NCBI GenBank assembly: GCA_019634925.1
Contig: JAHCAL010000003.1
Span: 124,001 to 188,000, forward strand
Direction of reading: 5' to 3'
DNA: 64,000 nucleotides
Source of the DNA: Pseudomonadales bacterium
GTDB taxonomy: Bacteria; Pseudomonadota; Gammaproteobacteria; Pseudomonadales; Azotimanducaceae
In this document: piece by piece, positions 49,298 to 57,979 of the stretch
How the letters are laid out: every line of letters starts with the position of its first letter
How positions within the stretch are numbered: position 1 is the stretch's first letter
Program-made: the position numbers and the translations under genes
Notes under the pieces: model-generated
The model's database searches: none
What the model was told of the DNA's origin: nothing
Seen by the model: the letters and a program-made list of their open reading frames with translations, nothing else

Positions 49298-50478
49298 CCC
49301 GGATCGGCACGCCGCTCACGGCCGGCGCAACTCGGGTGATGCTGCTCGGCAGCGGCGAACTCGGCAAGGAAGTCGTGATCGAGCTGCAGCGCTTGGGCGT
49401 CGAGGTGATCGCCGTCGACCGCTATGCCAACGCGCCGGCGATGCAGGTCGCGCATCGCAGCCACGTCATCAACATGCTGGATGGCGCCGAGCTGCGACGG
49501 CTGGTGGAGCTCGAGCGCCCGCACCTCGTCGTGCCCGAGATCGAGGCCATCGCCACCGCCACGTTGCTGGAGATCGAGGCCGCCGGCACGCGGGTCATTC
49601 CGACCGCGCGCGCCACGCAACTGACCATGAACCGGGAAGGCATCCGCCGCCTCGCGGCGGAGACGCTCGGCGTGCGCACGTCGCCTTACCGGTTCGCGGG
49701 GACCGAGGCGGAATACCAGGCGGCGATCGAAACGATCGGCCTGCCGTGCGTGGTGAAACCTGTGATGAGTTCGTCCGGCAAGGGCCAGTCGACCGTACGG
49801 ACCGCGGACGACGTGCCGCGTGCGTGGACGTACGCCCAGGCGGGCGCCCGCGGCGGCGCCGGCCGGGTGATCGTCGAGGGCTTCGTGCCGTTCGACTACG
49901 AGATCACGCTGCTGACGGTGCGGCACCGTGCAGGTACCAGTTTCTGCGCGCCGATCGGGCATCGCCAGGAGCGCGGCGATTACCGTGAATCCTGGCAGCC
50001 GCACCCGATGCCGGATGCGGTGCGCGAGGCGTGCGAAGCCATCGCGGCGCGCGTCACCGCGGAACTCGGCGGGGTCGGGATCTTCGGCGTCGAGTTCTTC
50101 ATCCGCGGCGAGGACGTCTATTTCAGTGAGGTCAGCCCGCGCCCGCACGACACCGGCATGGTGACGCTGATCAGCCAGGATCTCTCGGAGTTCGCGCTGC
50201 ACGCGCGCGCGATCCTCGGGCTGCCGGTGCCGGCAATCCGCCAGTACGGTCCGGCCGCCTCGGCGGTAATCCTCGTGGAAGGCGACTCCGCCGAAGTTGC
50301 GTTCGACGGCCTGGACGAGGCACTTGACGAGCCGGATACGCAGGTGCGTCTGTTCGGCAAACCCGAGGTGCGCGGCGAGCGGCGCATGGGTGTGGCGCTG
50401 GCGCTCGGCGAGTCGATCGAGGCGGCGCGTGCGCGGGCGTGCGCGGTGGCGGGGCGGGTTCGTCCGATGCTGAAGTAG
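49294..50478 (+). CDS. purT: Formate-dependent phosphoribosylglycinamide formyltransferase PurT
   Basis: 394 residues (E. coli 392). An ATP-grasp enzyme that formylates GAR using formate and ATP, an alternative to folate-dependent Pur[54 protein letters not shown] is near-identical in pattern to the E. coli start region; [26 protein letters not shown] and [26 protein letters not shown] are diagnostic. The TTG overlapping the previous stop gives the exact family length. It lies in the same neighbourhood as purL and guaBA but after an opposite-strand interruption. Confidence 0.95.
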   Translation: MTRIGTPLTAGATRVMLLGSGELGKEVVIELQRLGVEVIAVDRYANAPAMQVAHRSHVINMLDGAELRRLVELERPHLVVPEIEAIATATLLEIEAAGTRVIPTARATQLTMNREGIRRLAAETLGVRTSPYRFAGTEAEYQAAIETIGLPCVVKPVMSSSGKGQSTVRTADDVPRAWTYAQAGARGGAGRVIVEGFVPFDYEITLLTVRHRAGTSFCAPIGHRQERGDYRESWQPHPMPDAVREACEAIAARVTAELGGVGIFGVEFFIRGEDVYFSEVSPRPHDTGMVTLISQDLSEFALHARAILGLPVPAIRQYGPAASAVILVEGDSAEVAFDGLDEALDEPDTQVRLFGKPEVRGERRMGVALALGESIEAARARACAVAGRVRPMLK

Positions 50479-50497
50479 GGAATCGCATTGGCCGCCG

Positions 50498-50527
50498 TTG
50501 ACAGTCTGGCAAACGACTCGCATTCAT
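50498..50527 (+). promoter_or_regulatory. Possible promoter before the first AT-rich membrane gene
   Basis: A perfect TTGACA (50498-50503) is followed at 18 bases by the weak -10 ATTCAT. It lies 20 bases after purT in the AT-richer patch and ends close to the start of the following gene, leaving almost no leader. Confidence 0.35.
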
Positions 50528-50537
50528 GAGATAGCCG

Positions 50538-51089
50538 ATGAGTATGCGCGGGAATCGGCCGCAGGAGCGCTTGGCGCTGAGCCTATTGTTTTGCTGGTTG
50601 GTTTCCATTTGCATCGTGTTCTGGGTAGTACGCTGGTGGCAGCCTTCTTTTTTCTGGACGACTCTGCTGTTCCTATACGTGATTTTTGGCGGCTACGGGT
50701 GTATGACGCTCGCGTATGAGCGATACAAGTACTTCGTGCTCTTATCGCCGATCGTGCGTAGCCACTGGCGCACCCTCCGGCGCGAATTCAAGCCAATGAG
50801 CCTTCAGGCAGACATGCTGCGCACACGTGCGGTTGGTCGGGGCGAGATCGGCGACTTCCAATTGGATCTCCGTGGTCTGGTGGATGAGGTGGCCGTCGAA
50901 ATCCATGCGGACGCCATTCCAGGCGCACCGGTCAGCATTCCCTGGTCGGAGATCGAGTACTTTCGCGTGACCCCGCGAGGCGATGCCGGCGAGTTGCGCG
51001 CGCACTTTAGAGTTCGAAAGGCTCCGAACATGCCAATCGTTGTTCCTTGGCTCGCCGAGTTTGCACGATTTGCTCCGATGTTGGCGTGA
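50538..51089 (+). CDS. Unrecognised membrane protein with cytoplasmic C-terminal domain
   Basis: 183 residues, no family recognised. Two hydrophobic segments are clear (about 13-33, LALSLLFCWLVSICIVFWVV, and 38-58, FFWTTLLFLYVIFGGYGCM), followed by a soluble domain from about 62 with strands such as GEIGDFQLDLRGLVDEVAVEIHADAIPGAPVSIPW and SEIEYFRVTP, loosely like the PH-type domains of YcxB-like membrane proteins; that comparison is weak. Codon and base use are AT-richer than in the flanking purT and leuA. A second small membrane gene follows 49 bases later. Confidence 0.6.
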   Translation: MSMRGNRPQERLALSLLFCWLVSICIVFWVVRWWQPSFFWTTLLFLYVIFGGYGCMTLAYERYKYFVLLSPIVRSHWRTLRREFKPMSLQADMLRTRAVGRGEIGDFQLDLRGLVDEVAVEIHADAIPGAPVSIPWSEIEYFRVTPRGDAGELRAHFRVRKAPNMPIVVPWLAEFARFAPMLA

Positions 51090-51138
51090 TGACCTTCCGG
51101 AGTGTTGCGAATGAAGTGCTGGTGCCGAAGTAGCTGCA

Positions 51139-51435
51139 ATGTGGGATGAGCCATTTGCGGAGGTCGCGCGACGGGCGTTTCTATTCGCTTTAGTCGGCGC
51201 TGCAGCGCTGTTGATTTGGAGCGTGCTAGCTGACTTCAGCGCAGTATTCGCGGTAGCCATGACGCTTGGGGTCTGCTACCTGGGCTATCGATTGGAGAGG
51301 CGATTGTTCGCCTATCCACGACACGATTACTGGCAGGGTGTCCCTTGGCTAGTCGCGTACACGCCAAACGTGTTTGCGGCGAGTGTTTACCACTGGTGGA
51401 TGATGCGACGACGCCAGACGAGGGAAGGCGGGTAG
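51139..51435 (+). CDS. Small unrecognised membrane protein
   Basis: 98 residues. Two hydrophobic stretches (about 13-29, AFLFALVGAAALLIWSVL, and 32-48, FSAVFAVAMTLGVCYLGY), then RLERRLFAYPRHDYWQGVPWLVAYTPNVFAASVYHWWMMRRRQ, rich in Trp, Tyr and Arg with a third half-hydrophobic stretch. No family recognised. It shares the AT-richer composition of the preceding gene and probably its transcript; together they may form a two-component membrane module or a horizontally acquired pair. Confidence 0.55.
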   Translation: MWDEPFAEVARRAFLFALVGAAALLIWSVLADFSAVFAVAMTLGVCYLGYRLERRLFAYPRHDYWQGVPWLVAYTPNVFAASVYHWWMMRRRQTREGG

Positions 51436-51495
51436 CTATGCAACACCTGCACCGGCACGGAAGGATCTACTTGCCCGCGTTACCCACGCCGGCGC

Positions 51496-51524
51496 TTGGC
51501 AAACCCCCACAACCCGACTATAGT
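51496..51524 (+). promoter_or_regulatory. Sigma-70 type promoter for the leuA leader
   Basis: TTGGCA (51496-51501) and TATAGT (51519-51524) are separated by exactly 17 bases, the best promoter match in the window. Transcription would start near 51531, about 190 bases before the leuA ATG, leaving room for a regulatory leader. Confidence 0.8.
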
Positions 51525-51530
51525 TCGCCG

Positions 51531-51719
51531 TCATCTCCATGAATGGTCAGGCGTGATCCACAGCCCTGCACAATTCGGTCTCCTCCTGGCGCTGCTGCGA
51601 CTGCCGGCGTAGCCGGCGCATACCTGTTCGACAAGGGCCGCGTGCCCGCTCCAAACCCCTTGATTCCCTGGCAGGCAGACGTCCGGCACGGCCGTCGCAC
51701 CGTTATCGAGTAGAACGTC
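51531..51719 (+). promoter_or_regulatory. leuA 5' leader, probable leucine attenuator
   Basis: The leader starts with a leucine-rich peptide frame and then offers several competing stems: GCCGGC-GTA-GCCGGC (51603-51617) across the peptide stop; CAAGGG (51632-51637) with CCCTTG (51657-51662); GGGC/GCCC (51635-51647) which excludes the former; and an imperfect stem at 51678-51696. GACG at 51678-51681 could instead pair with CGTC next to the leuA ATG. No T-run is seen, so control may act through Rho or on translation start rather than a classical terminator. The folding scheme is inference. Confidence 0.55.
51553..51612 (+). CDS. Leucine leader peptide upstream of leuA
   Basis: A GTG-started frame of 19 codons reads (M)IHSPAQFGLLLALLRLPA and stops at TAG. 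Six of its last ten residues are leucine. It begins about 22 bases after the predicted transcription start and ends 107 bases before leuA. A run of leucine codons in front of the first committed enzyme of leucine synthesis is the classical sign of attenuation: ribosomes stall there when charged tRNA-Leu is scarce. The ribosome site (TCAGG) is weak. Too short to be called by length alone; support comes from content, position and the strong promoter. Confidence 0.65.
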   Translation: MIHSPAQFGLLLALLRLPA

Positions 51720-53429
51720 ATGATCGAACCGAACGAGCAGAACCAGTCCCTTCAGGGCCGTCACGGCCGCCGCGTCGGTGCCATGCCGTATGGCAAGTAC
51801 CGCCGTTTCGAGCCCATCCATCTCCCGGACCGCAAGTGGCCGGGCGCCGTCATCGAGCGTGCGCCGCGCTGGTGCAGCGTGGATCTGCGCGACGGCAACC
51901 AGGCGCTGATCGACCCCATGACCGTGGAGGAGAAGCTGCGCCTGTGGGATCTCCTGCTCGATGTCGGGTTTGCCGAGATCGAAGTCGGTTTTCCGGCGGC
52001 GTCGCAGCCGGATTTCGACTTCATCCGCACGATCATCGAGGAGGATCGGATTCCGCCGGGGGTGAGCATCCAGGTGCTCTGCCAGGCGCGCGAGGAACTC
52101 ATCGCGCGGACGGTGGAAGCGCTGCGCGGTGCGCCGAGCGTCATTTTCCACCTGTACAACTCGACCTCGGAGCTGCAGCGGCGCGTGGTGTTCAACATGG
52201 ACCGCCAGGGCATCATCGACCTGGCCGTGCACGGCACCCGGCTGGTGAAGGCCGGGCTCGCGTCGCTCGACAGCGACGTGACGTTCGAGTATTCGCCGGA
52301 GAGCTTCACCGGCACCGAACTCGACTTCGCGGTGGAGATCTGTACGGCGGTCGCCGATGCGTGGGGCGCGACACCCGAGCGCAGGATGATCATCAACCTG
52401 CCGTCGACCGTGGAGATGTCCACGCCGAACATCTATGCCGACCAGATCGAGTGGTTCTGCCGGAACTTCCCGCGCCGCGACAGCGTGGTGGTGAGCCTGC
52501 ACACCCACAACGATCGTGGCACCGGCGTCGCGGCGACCGAGCTCGGCCTGATGGCCGGCGCCGACCGGGTCGAAGGGACGCTGTTCGGCAACGGCGAGCG
52601 CACCGGCAACTGCGATCTCGTGACCATGGCCATGAACCTGTTCAGCCAGGGCATCGACCCGGAGCTCGACCTGCGCGACATGCCGCGGATCCGCTCGACG
52701 GTCGAGTCGGTGAACAAGCTGCCGGTACACATGCGCCACCCGTATGCCGGCGAACTGGTGTTCACCGCGTTCTCGGGCTCGCACCAGGACGCGATCCGCA
52801 AGGGCATGGCGCGGGTCGACCGCGATCATTGGGAGGTGCCGTACCTGCCGATCGATCCGGCGGACGTCGGCTCCTCGTACAAGGAGACCGTCCGCGTCAA
52901 CAGCCAGTCGGGCAAGGGTGGGGTCGGCTTCGTGCTCGAGGAGCATTTCGGCGTCTCGCTGCCGCGCGACATGCTGGTCGAGTTCAGCGCGCGGGTGCAG
53001 AAGCTGACCGAAGAGCGCAAGCGCGAGATCAAGGTCGACGAGATCTTCGCCGCGCTGCTCGAGGAGTACGTGGTCGACAGCGGCCCGTACCGGCTGCTCG
53101 ACTTCGATCTGCTCACCGGACGCCAGGCCGATCAGCGCTGCGTGGCGCGGGTCGAGGTCTCGGCGCAGCAGATGACCATCGACGGCGAAGGGTCGGGGCC
53201 GATCGAGGCGTTCGTGAACGGGCTGGTGGCGACGCTGAACGAGCCGCTCAACATCATCGACTACCACGAGCACGCGATCGCCACGGGCAAGGACGCCAAC
53301 GCGATCTGTGTGGTCGCGATCGACGACGGTCCGGAAGGGCGCTGCTACGGCGCGGGCTTGAGCCGCAACACGATCACCGCGTCATTCAACGCCATCATGT
53401 CCGCGCTCAACCGGCGCTGGCGGCGTTGA
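51720..53429 (+). CDS. leuA: 2-isopropylmalate synthase, long form
   Basis: 569 residues. It condenses 2-oxoisovalerate with acetyl-CoA, the first committed step to leucine. Catalytic barrel motifs: LRDGNQALIDPM, where the Arg-Asp pair sits; GFAEIEVGFPAAS; SLHTHNDRGTGVAATELGLMAGADRVEGTLFGNGERTGN with the metal-binding HTHND. The C-terminal allosteric domain (about 430-569) is present and should give leucine feedback. Length and PYGKYRRFEPIHLPDRKWP mark the LeuA type 2 found in Actinobacteria and many Proteobacteria. A leucine leader precedes it. Its end overlaps a convergent gene by 48 bases. Confidence 0.96.
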   Translation: MIEPNEQNQSLQGRHGRRVGAMPYGKYRRFEPIHLPDRKWPGAVIERAPRWCSVDLRDGNQALIDPMTVEEKLRLWDLLLDVGFAEIEVGFPAASQPDFDFIRTIIEEDRIPPGVSIQVLCQAREELIARTVEALRGAPSVIFHLYNSTSELQRRVVFNMDRQGIIDLAVHGTRLVKAGLASLDSDVTFEYSPESFTGTELDFAVEICTAVADAWGATPERRMIINLPSTVEMSTPNIYADQIEWFCRNFPRRDSVVVSLHTHNDRGTGVAATELGLMAGADRVEGTLFGNGERTGNCDLVTMAMNLFSQGIDPELDLRDMPRIRSTVESVNKLPVHMRHPYAGELVFTAFSGSHQDAIRKGMARVDRDHWEVPYLPIDPADVGSSYKETVRVNSQSGKGGVGFVLEEHFGVSLPRDMLVEFSARVQKLTEERKREIKVDEIFAALLEEYVVDSGPYRLLDFDLLTGRQADQRCVARVEVSAQQMTIDGEGSGPIEAFVNGLVATLNEPLNIIDYHEHAIATGKDANAICVVAIDDGPEGRCYGAGLSRNTITASFNAIMSALNRRWRR

Positions 53430-54683
53430 ACGGGTGACCTTGAGGTTCTTGATGACGTTGTCCTTGATCTGCAGCGTCTCGATCCGGTAGTCGTCGATCG
53501 TCAGGCACAGGTTGTTCTCCGGCAGGCTCTCCAGATGCTCGAGCACCAGCCCGTTCAGGGTCTTGGGGCCGAGCGTCGGGAGATCCCAGGCGAGCGCGCG
53601 ATTGATGTCCCGGACCAGGGCGAGACCGTCGATCACGTAGGAACCGTCCGGCTGCGGGTGGATCTCCGGGATCGACGCGGCGAAGTCCGTGGTGAACTCG
53701 CCGACGATCTCCTCCAGGATGTCCTCGAGCGTCGCGAGGCCGCGGATCTCGCCGTATTCGTCCACCACCAGCGCGATGCGCTTCTTTTCCTTCTGGAAGT
53801 TCACGAGCTGCGTGTGCAGCGGCGTCGCCTCGGGGATGTAGTAGGGCTCCTCGGTCAGCTGGAGCAGGTCGGTACGGGTGAGCTCGGCGGACTGCAGGTG
53901 CCGGACGACCTTGCGCAGGTGCAGGATGCCGAGGATGTTGTTGATGCTCTCGCGATAGACCGGCAGCCGTGTGTGCCGGCTCGTCGCCATGACGCGGATC
54001 AGGTCGTCCATGTCCGCGTCGATGTCGAGTCCGACGATCTCGTTGCGCGGCACCATGATGTCGTCGACCGTGACCTTCTCGAGGTCGAGGATGCCGAGCA
54101 TCATCGACTGGCCCTGCTGCGGCATCGCGACCCCTTCGGTCACCACCGTGCGCAGTTCCTCCGCCGTCAGGCTGTCGCTCGGCGCCGTCTGGTCTTCCTT
54201 CGGCAGCAGCGGGCGGAGGATGCCGTTGGCGAAGAAATTGATGAACAGCACCGCCGGATGCAGCAGGCGCATGAGCGGGTCGAGCACGTACACCGAGCGG
54301 AAGGCGATCGACTCCGGGCGCTGCGCGGCGATGGTCTTCGGCGCGACCTCGGCGAAGACGAGGAAGACCAGGGTCAGCACGATCGGCGCCAGCAGCACGC
54401 CGGTGTCGCCGAACAGGCGCAGCCCGATCACGGTGGCGAGGCTCGCCGCGGTGAAGTTGACCAGGTTGTTTCCGATCAGGATCGCCGCGAGCAGCCGGTC
54501 GGGCCGGCGCAGCAGGCGATTCGCCTTGCGCGCGCCGCGGTGGCCGGCATTGACCAGGTGGCGCAGGCGAAACCGGTTGAGCGCCATCATCGCGGTCTCG
54601 GAACCGGAGAAGTAGGCCGAGAGTACCGTCAGGACCGCGGTCATCAGCAGCAGCGTGCCGATCGAGAGTTCGGAGAAGTGCAT
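53382..54683 (-). CDS. CNNM/CorC-type membrane protein with CBS pair (HlyC/CorC family)
   Basis: 433 residues. An N-terminal DUF21/CNNM membrane domain (about 1-190) has SAYFSGSETAMMALNRFRLRHLVNAG and VFLVFAEVAPKTIAAQ. Two CBS domains follow (about 205-330, VDDIMVPRNEIVGLDIDADMDDLIRVMATSRHTRLPVYRESINNILGILH and VDEYGEIRGLATLEDILEEIVGE), then a CorC/HlyC C-terminal domain. Such proteins are linked to Mg2+/Co2+ export. The start overlaps the ypjD stop by one base (TGATG). The C-terminal 15 residues overlap the end of leuA on the other strand. Confidence 0.92.
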   Translation of the reverse strand: MHFSELSIGTLLLMTAVLTVLSAYFSGSETAMMALNRFRLRHLVNAGHRGARKANRLLRRPDRLLAAILIGNNLVNFTAASLATVIGLRLFGDTGVLLAPIVLTLVFLVFAEVAPKTIAAQRPESIAFRSVYVLDPLMRLLHPAVLFINFFANGILRPLLPKEDQTAPSDSLTAEELRTVVTEGVAMPQQGQSMMLGILDLEKVTVDDIMVPRNEIVGLDIDADMDDLIRVMATSRHTRLPVYRESINNILGILHLRKVVRHLQSAELTRTDLLQLTEEPYYIPEATPLHTQLVNFQKEKKRIALVVDEYGEIRGLATLEDILEEIVGEFTTDFAASIPEIHPQPDGSYVIDGLALVRDINRALAWDLPTLGPKTLNGLVLEHLESLPENNLCLTIDDYRIETLQIKDNVIKNLKVTRSTPPAPVERGHDGVE

Positions 54684-55501
54684 CAGCGTCCGAGGATCAC
54701 TTCGATGACCAGCTTGCTGCCGAAGTAGCCGAGCAGCAGCAGGGCGAAGGCGATGAGCGTGCCGTAGGTGGCGGTGTAGCTGCGCCAGCCGAACACGTAG
54801 TGTCCGGTCAGCAGGGCCGCGTAGAGCAGCCAGGAGACGATGGTGAGCACGGTGTGGTGCACCACGTGCTGCGCGAACATGTCCTCGAGGAACGCGAATC
54901 CGCTCGCGATCGCGAGGGTCAGCCCGGCGACGCCGGCCCAGAGCAGCGTGAACAGGAACGACTCCATGGTTTCGAGCGGGGGCAGCATGCGCAGCATGCC
55001 GAGCGAACGCTTGCCGCGCAGCACGTGCTCCTGGTAACCGAGCAGGAGCGCCTGGCAGGCGGCCATGAACAGGATGCTGTACGCGGTGACGGACACCAGG
55101 ATGTGTGCGAGCAGCGCGGGTCCGAGACTCTGGCGCGGCGCGAAAGTCGTCTCGCCGGTTAGACTCCCGATGAGCGACAGGATGCTGATCGGCAGGACCA
55201 GGAGCAGCAGGTTCTGTACCGGAAGGCGGACCGCGCTCGCCAGGACGAAGGCGGTCATGACCACGGCCACGAGGCTCGCCGCCGCAAAGAATCCGAGATA
55301 GAAGCCCTGTGGCTGATTGATCTGCAGCCAGGTCACCAGCGCGTGGAGCAGAACGGCGGGCAGCGCGGTCGTCATGATCAGACCGAACGGTCCGTGCCGC
55401 ATGCGGCGCAGATCCCGCACCATCAGCGCTGCCGTCAGCGCGTAGAGCGCCATGGCAACGACGCCGGCCACGATGGCGAAGCCGGGGAGGGTCGAAGCCA
55501 T
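54683..55501 (-). CDS. ypjD: Inner-membrane protein YpjD, cytochrome c assembly (CcsA-like) fold
   Basis: 272 residues, about eight membrane segments. It matches the CcsA/CcmC-like group usually found between ffh and the CorC-type gene: LHALVTWLQINQPQGFYLGFFAAASLVA, LLAHILVSVTAYSILFMAACQALLLGYQE, VVHHTVLTIVSWLLYAALLTGHYVFGWRSYTATYGTLIAFALLLLGYFGSKLVIEVIL. Conserved histidines suggest heme handling, but the WGxWWxWD heme-handling motif of true CcmC/CcmF is absent and its role is unknown. Divergent from ffh. Confidence 0.9.
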   Translation of the reverse strand: MASTLPGFAIVAGVVAMALYALTAALMVRDLRRMRHGPFGLIMTTALPAVLLHALVTWLQINQPQGFYLGFFAAASLVAVVMTAFVLASAVRLPVQNLLLLVLPISILSLIGSLTGETTFAPRQSLGPALLAHILVSVTAYSILFMAACQALLLGYQEHVLRGKRSLGMLRMLPPLETMESFLFTLLWAGVAGLTLAIASGFAFLEDMFAQHVVHHTVLTIVSWLLYAALLTGHYVFGWRSYTATYGTLIAFALLLLGYFGSKLVIEVILGR

Positions 55502-55597
55502 CAGGGAGTTGCCATGCTGATCGACATGCTGATCGATGTAGGAGCGGTGCGGACCCGGCGTTCGAGTTTCGCATAACGCGCCCTGAGCGTGAAGCGC

Positions 55598-55603
55598 TAT
55601 AAT
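55598..55603 (+). promoter_or_regulatory. -10 element of the ffh promoter
   Basis: A perfect TATAAT lies 25 bases before the ffh ATG in the ffh/ypjD divergent gap. No good -35 is seen at 16-18 bases; the surrounding sequence is AT-richer than average. Confidence 0.6.
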
Positions 55604-55627
55604 GGCGCATTCCTGACGGGGTCAACG

Positions 55628-56992
55628 ATGTTCGACAGTCTCTCGGAAAAACTCACCGGTGTGCTGCGCGGGATCAGCGGCAAGGCAAGGCTGACCGAGG
55701 AGAACGTGGCCGATGCCCTGCGCGAAGTGCGCCTGGCGCTGCTGGAGGCAGACGTCGCGCTGCCGGTGGTCAAGGACTTCATCGACCAGGTGAAGGTGCG
55801 CGCGCTCGGCCAGGAAGTGAACGCGGCGCTCAACCCCGGCGAAGCGTTCGTCAAGATCGTGCACCAGGAACTGGTGCGTGTGATGGGTTCGGAAAACGAC
55901 GCCCTGGATCTGCGCGCAAAGCCGCCGGTGGTCGTGCTGATGGCCGGCCTGCAGGGGTCCGGCAAGACCACCACGGTCGGCAAGCTCGCGCGGTTCCTGA
56001 AGGAGCGCCAGCGCAAGAAAGTCGCCGTGGTCAGCGCCGACGTCTACCGCCCGGCGGCCATCGAGCAGTTGCGCACGCTCGCCGGCGAGGTCGGTGCGCA
56101 CTTCATCGCGTCCACCGCGGACGAGCGTCCGCTCGACATCGCGCGGCGCGCGGTGCGCGAGGCGAACACCCAGTTCGCGGACGTCCTGCTGGTCGACACC
56201 GCGGGTCGGCTGGCCATCGATGCCGAGATGATGGACGAGATCCGCGCGCTGCACGCGGAACTGAAGCCGGTCGAGACCCTGTTCGTGGTCGATGCGATGA
56301 CCGGCCAGGACGCCGCGAACACCGCCCGGGCGTTCAACGAGGCGCTGCCGCTCACGGGCGTCGTACTCGCGAAGACCGACGGCGATGCCCGCGGCGGCGC
56401 GGCGCTTTCCGTACGCGCGGTAACCGGAAAGCCGATCAAGTTCATCGGCGTGGGCGAGAAGACCGATGCGCTCGAGCCGTTTTACCCCGACCGGATGGCC
56501 TCGCGGATTCTCGGCATGGGCGACGTGCTGTCGCTCATCGAGGAGGCGGAGCGCAAGGTCGACCGGCAGAAGGCCGAGAAACTCGCGCGCAAGCTCGAGA
56601 AGGGCAGCCGGTTCGACCTCGAGGATTTCCGCGACCAGCTGCAGCAGATGGCGAGCCTGGGCGGCGTGTCGAGCCTGATGGACAAGCTGCCCGGGATGGG
56701 CGCGTTGCCGGCCGGTGCTGCCGCCAAGCTCGATGACGGGCTGTTCCGCCAGATGGCGGTCATCATCGACTCCATGACGCCGCAGGAGCGACGCTTTCCG
56801 GACCTGATCAACGGGTCGCGCAAGCAGCGCATCGCGCGCGGCAGCGGCACCCAGGTGCCGGACGTCAACCGCGTGCTCAAGCAGCACAAGCAGATGCAGA
56901 AGATGATGAAGAAGGTCACCCGCAAGGGCGGCATGCAGAAGATGATGCGTGGCCTGCAGGCGATGCGGCCGCCGGGCGGTTTTCCCCGCTGA
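55628..56992 (+). CDS. ffh: Signal recognition particle protein Ffh (SRP54)
   Basis: 454 residues (E. coli 453). N-domain (1-85), GTPase domain with P-loop GLQGSGKTTTVGKLA, DVYRPAAIEQL, LLVDTAGRLAID and LAKTDGDARGGAALS, and a Met-rich M domain from about 325 ending KMMKKVTRKGGMQKMMRGLQAMRPPGGFPR, which binds 4.5S RNA and signal peptides. The ATG of MFDSLSEKLTGVLRG gives the family start. It is followed by rpsP after 79 bases with its own promoter. Confidence 0.97.
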   Translation: MFDSLSEKLTGVLRGISGKARLTEENVADALREVRLALLEADVALPVVKDFIDQVKVRALGQEVNAALNPGEAFVKIVHQELVRVMGSENDALDLRAKPPVVVLMAGLQGSGKTTTVGKLARFLKERQRKKVAVVSADVYRPAAIEQLRTLAGEVGAHFIASTADERPLDIARRAVREANTQFADVLLVDTAGRLAIDAEMMDEIRALHAELKPVETLFVVDAMTGQDAANTARAFNEALPLTGVVLAKTDGDARGGAALSVRAVTGKPIKFIGVGEKTDALEPFYPDRMASRILGMGDVLSLIEEAERKVDRQKAEKLARKLEKGSRFDLEDFRDQLQQMASLGGVSSLMDKLPGMGALPAGAAAKLDDGLFRQMAVIIDSMTPQERRFPDLINGSRKQRIARGSGTQVPDVNRVLKQHKQMQKMMKKVTRKGGMQKMMRGLQAMRPPGGFPR

Positions 56993-57015
56993 GGGGCCCG
57001 ACCCGGGCTGCGTGC

Positions 57016-57043
57016 TTGCATGATCCCGGACTTCCTTTAGAAT
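57016..57043 (+). promoter_or_regulatory. Promoter of the rpsP-rimM-trmD-rplS operon
   Basis: TTGCAT (57016-57021) and TAGAAT (57038-57043) are separated by 16 bases, 28 bases before the rpsP ATG. The position agrees with the known independent transcription of this ribosomal operon in other gammaproteobacteria. Confidence 0.7.
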
Positions 57044-57071
57044 ATCGCGCCTTTCGTTTCAGGGTACGCCA

Positions 57072-57344
57072 ATGGTTACGATTCGCCTCGCGCGGCACGG
57101 TTCCAAGAAGAACCCCTTCTACCACATCACCGTTGCGGAGCGTTCCGCTGGGCGCGATGGCCGGTTCGTCGAGCGGCTGGGTTTCTACAACCCGGTTGCC
57201 AAGGGCAAGGAAGAGGAGCTCAGGGTCAACCTCGAGCGCGTCCAGTACTGGATTTCGGTCGGCGCGCAGCCCACCGACAAGGTCAAGCGCCTGGTCACGC
57301 GCGCGCGCAAGCAGGCTGCCGGCAGCGCCGCAGCGGCCGCCTGA
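57072..57344 (+). CDS. rpsP: 30S ribosomal protein S16
   Basis: 90 residues. [43 protein letters not shown] is the S16 core, and the C-terminal helix ends in an Ala-rich tail. S16 is needed early in 30S assembly. First gene of the rpsP-rimM-trmD-rplS operon; rimM follows after 40 bases. Confidence 0.97.
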   Translation: MVTIRLARHGSKKNPFYHITVAERSAGRDGRFVERLGFYNPVAKGKEEELRVNLERVQYWISVGAQPTDKVKRLVTRARKQAAGSAAAAA

Positions 57345-57384
57345 TTCCGGACCGCCCGCCACTCGCCCGTGGCGGGCACCGCGC

Positions 57385-57906
57385 ATGATGGCCGACGATC
57401 CCACAGCCGATCCGATCGTGGTCGGCCGCATCGGCGGCGCCTTCGGCGTGCTCGGCTGGGTCAGGGTCACCTCGTTCACCGATCCGCCTGAAAACCTGCT
57501 CGACTACGGCCCGTGGCTGATCGAGGACCGCGGCGCCTGGCGTGCCGTGAGCCCGGCCGCCGCCAAGCCCTCCGGCACCGGGTTCGTGGTACAGCTGCGT
57601 GAACTCGCGAGCCGCGACCAGGCCCAGGCGCTCACCGGCCGGTTCATCGCGGTGCCGCGCGCGGCGCTGCCCGCGATCGATTCCGATACGGAGTACTACT
57701 GGCGCGACCTGATCGGACTCGAGGTCTTCGACCGGGATGGGCGCCGGGTCGGGCGCGTCGATCATCTCCTCGCGACCGGCGCGCACGACGTGCTGGCAAT
57801 CGATACCGATGCCGCAGAATTGCTCGTGCCGTTCCTGGCGAGGTTCGTGCCCGAGGTGGACGTGGCCGGCGGACGGCTGGTCATCGATTGGCAGGAGCCG
57901 GTTTGA
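57385..57906 (+). CDS. rimM: Ribosome maturation factor RimM
   Basis: 173 residues. The N-terminal RimM domain starts [32 protein letters not shown], and the C-terminal PRC-barrel has [22 protein letters not shown] and [23 protein letters not shown]. It helps mature the 30S head. Two adjacent ATGs start it (MMADD); the second is equally possible. The upstream in-frame extension is rpsP sequence in another frame. Confidence 0.95.
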   Translation: MMADDPTADPIVVGRIGGAFGVLGWVRVTSFTDPPENLLDYGPWLIEDRGAWRAVSPAAAKPSGTGFVVQLRELASRDQAQALTGRFIAVPRAALPAIDSDTEYYWRDLIGLEVFDRDGRRVGRVDHLLATGAHDVLAIDTDAAELLVPFLARFVPEVDVAGGRLVIDWQEPV

Positions 57907-57979
57907 ACCCCGCTGCGGTGACGACCGCGCCAGCCGGTCGCGCGTGCGGCGGACTGCCCGCGCCACAGGGAGCCGAGGC

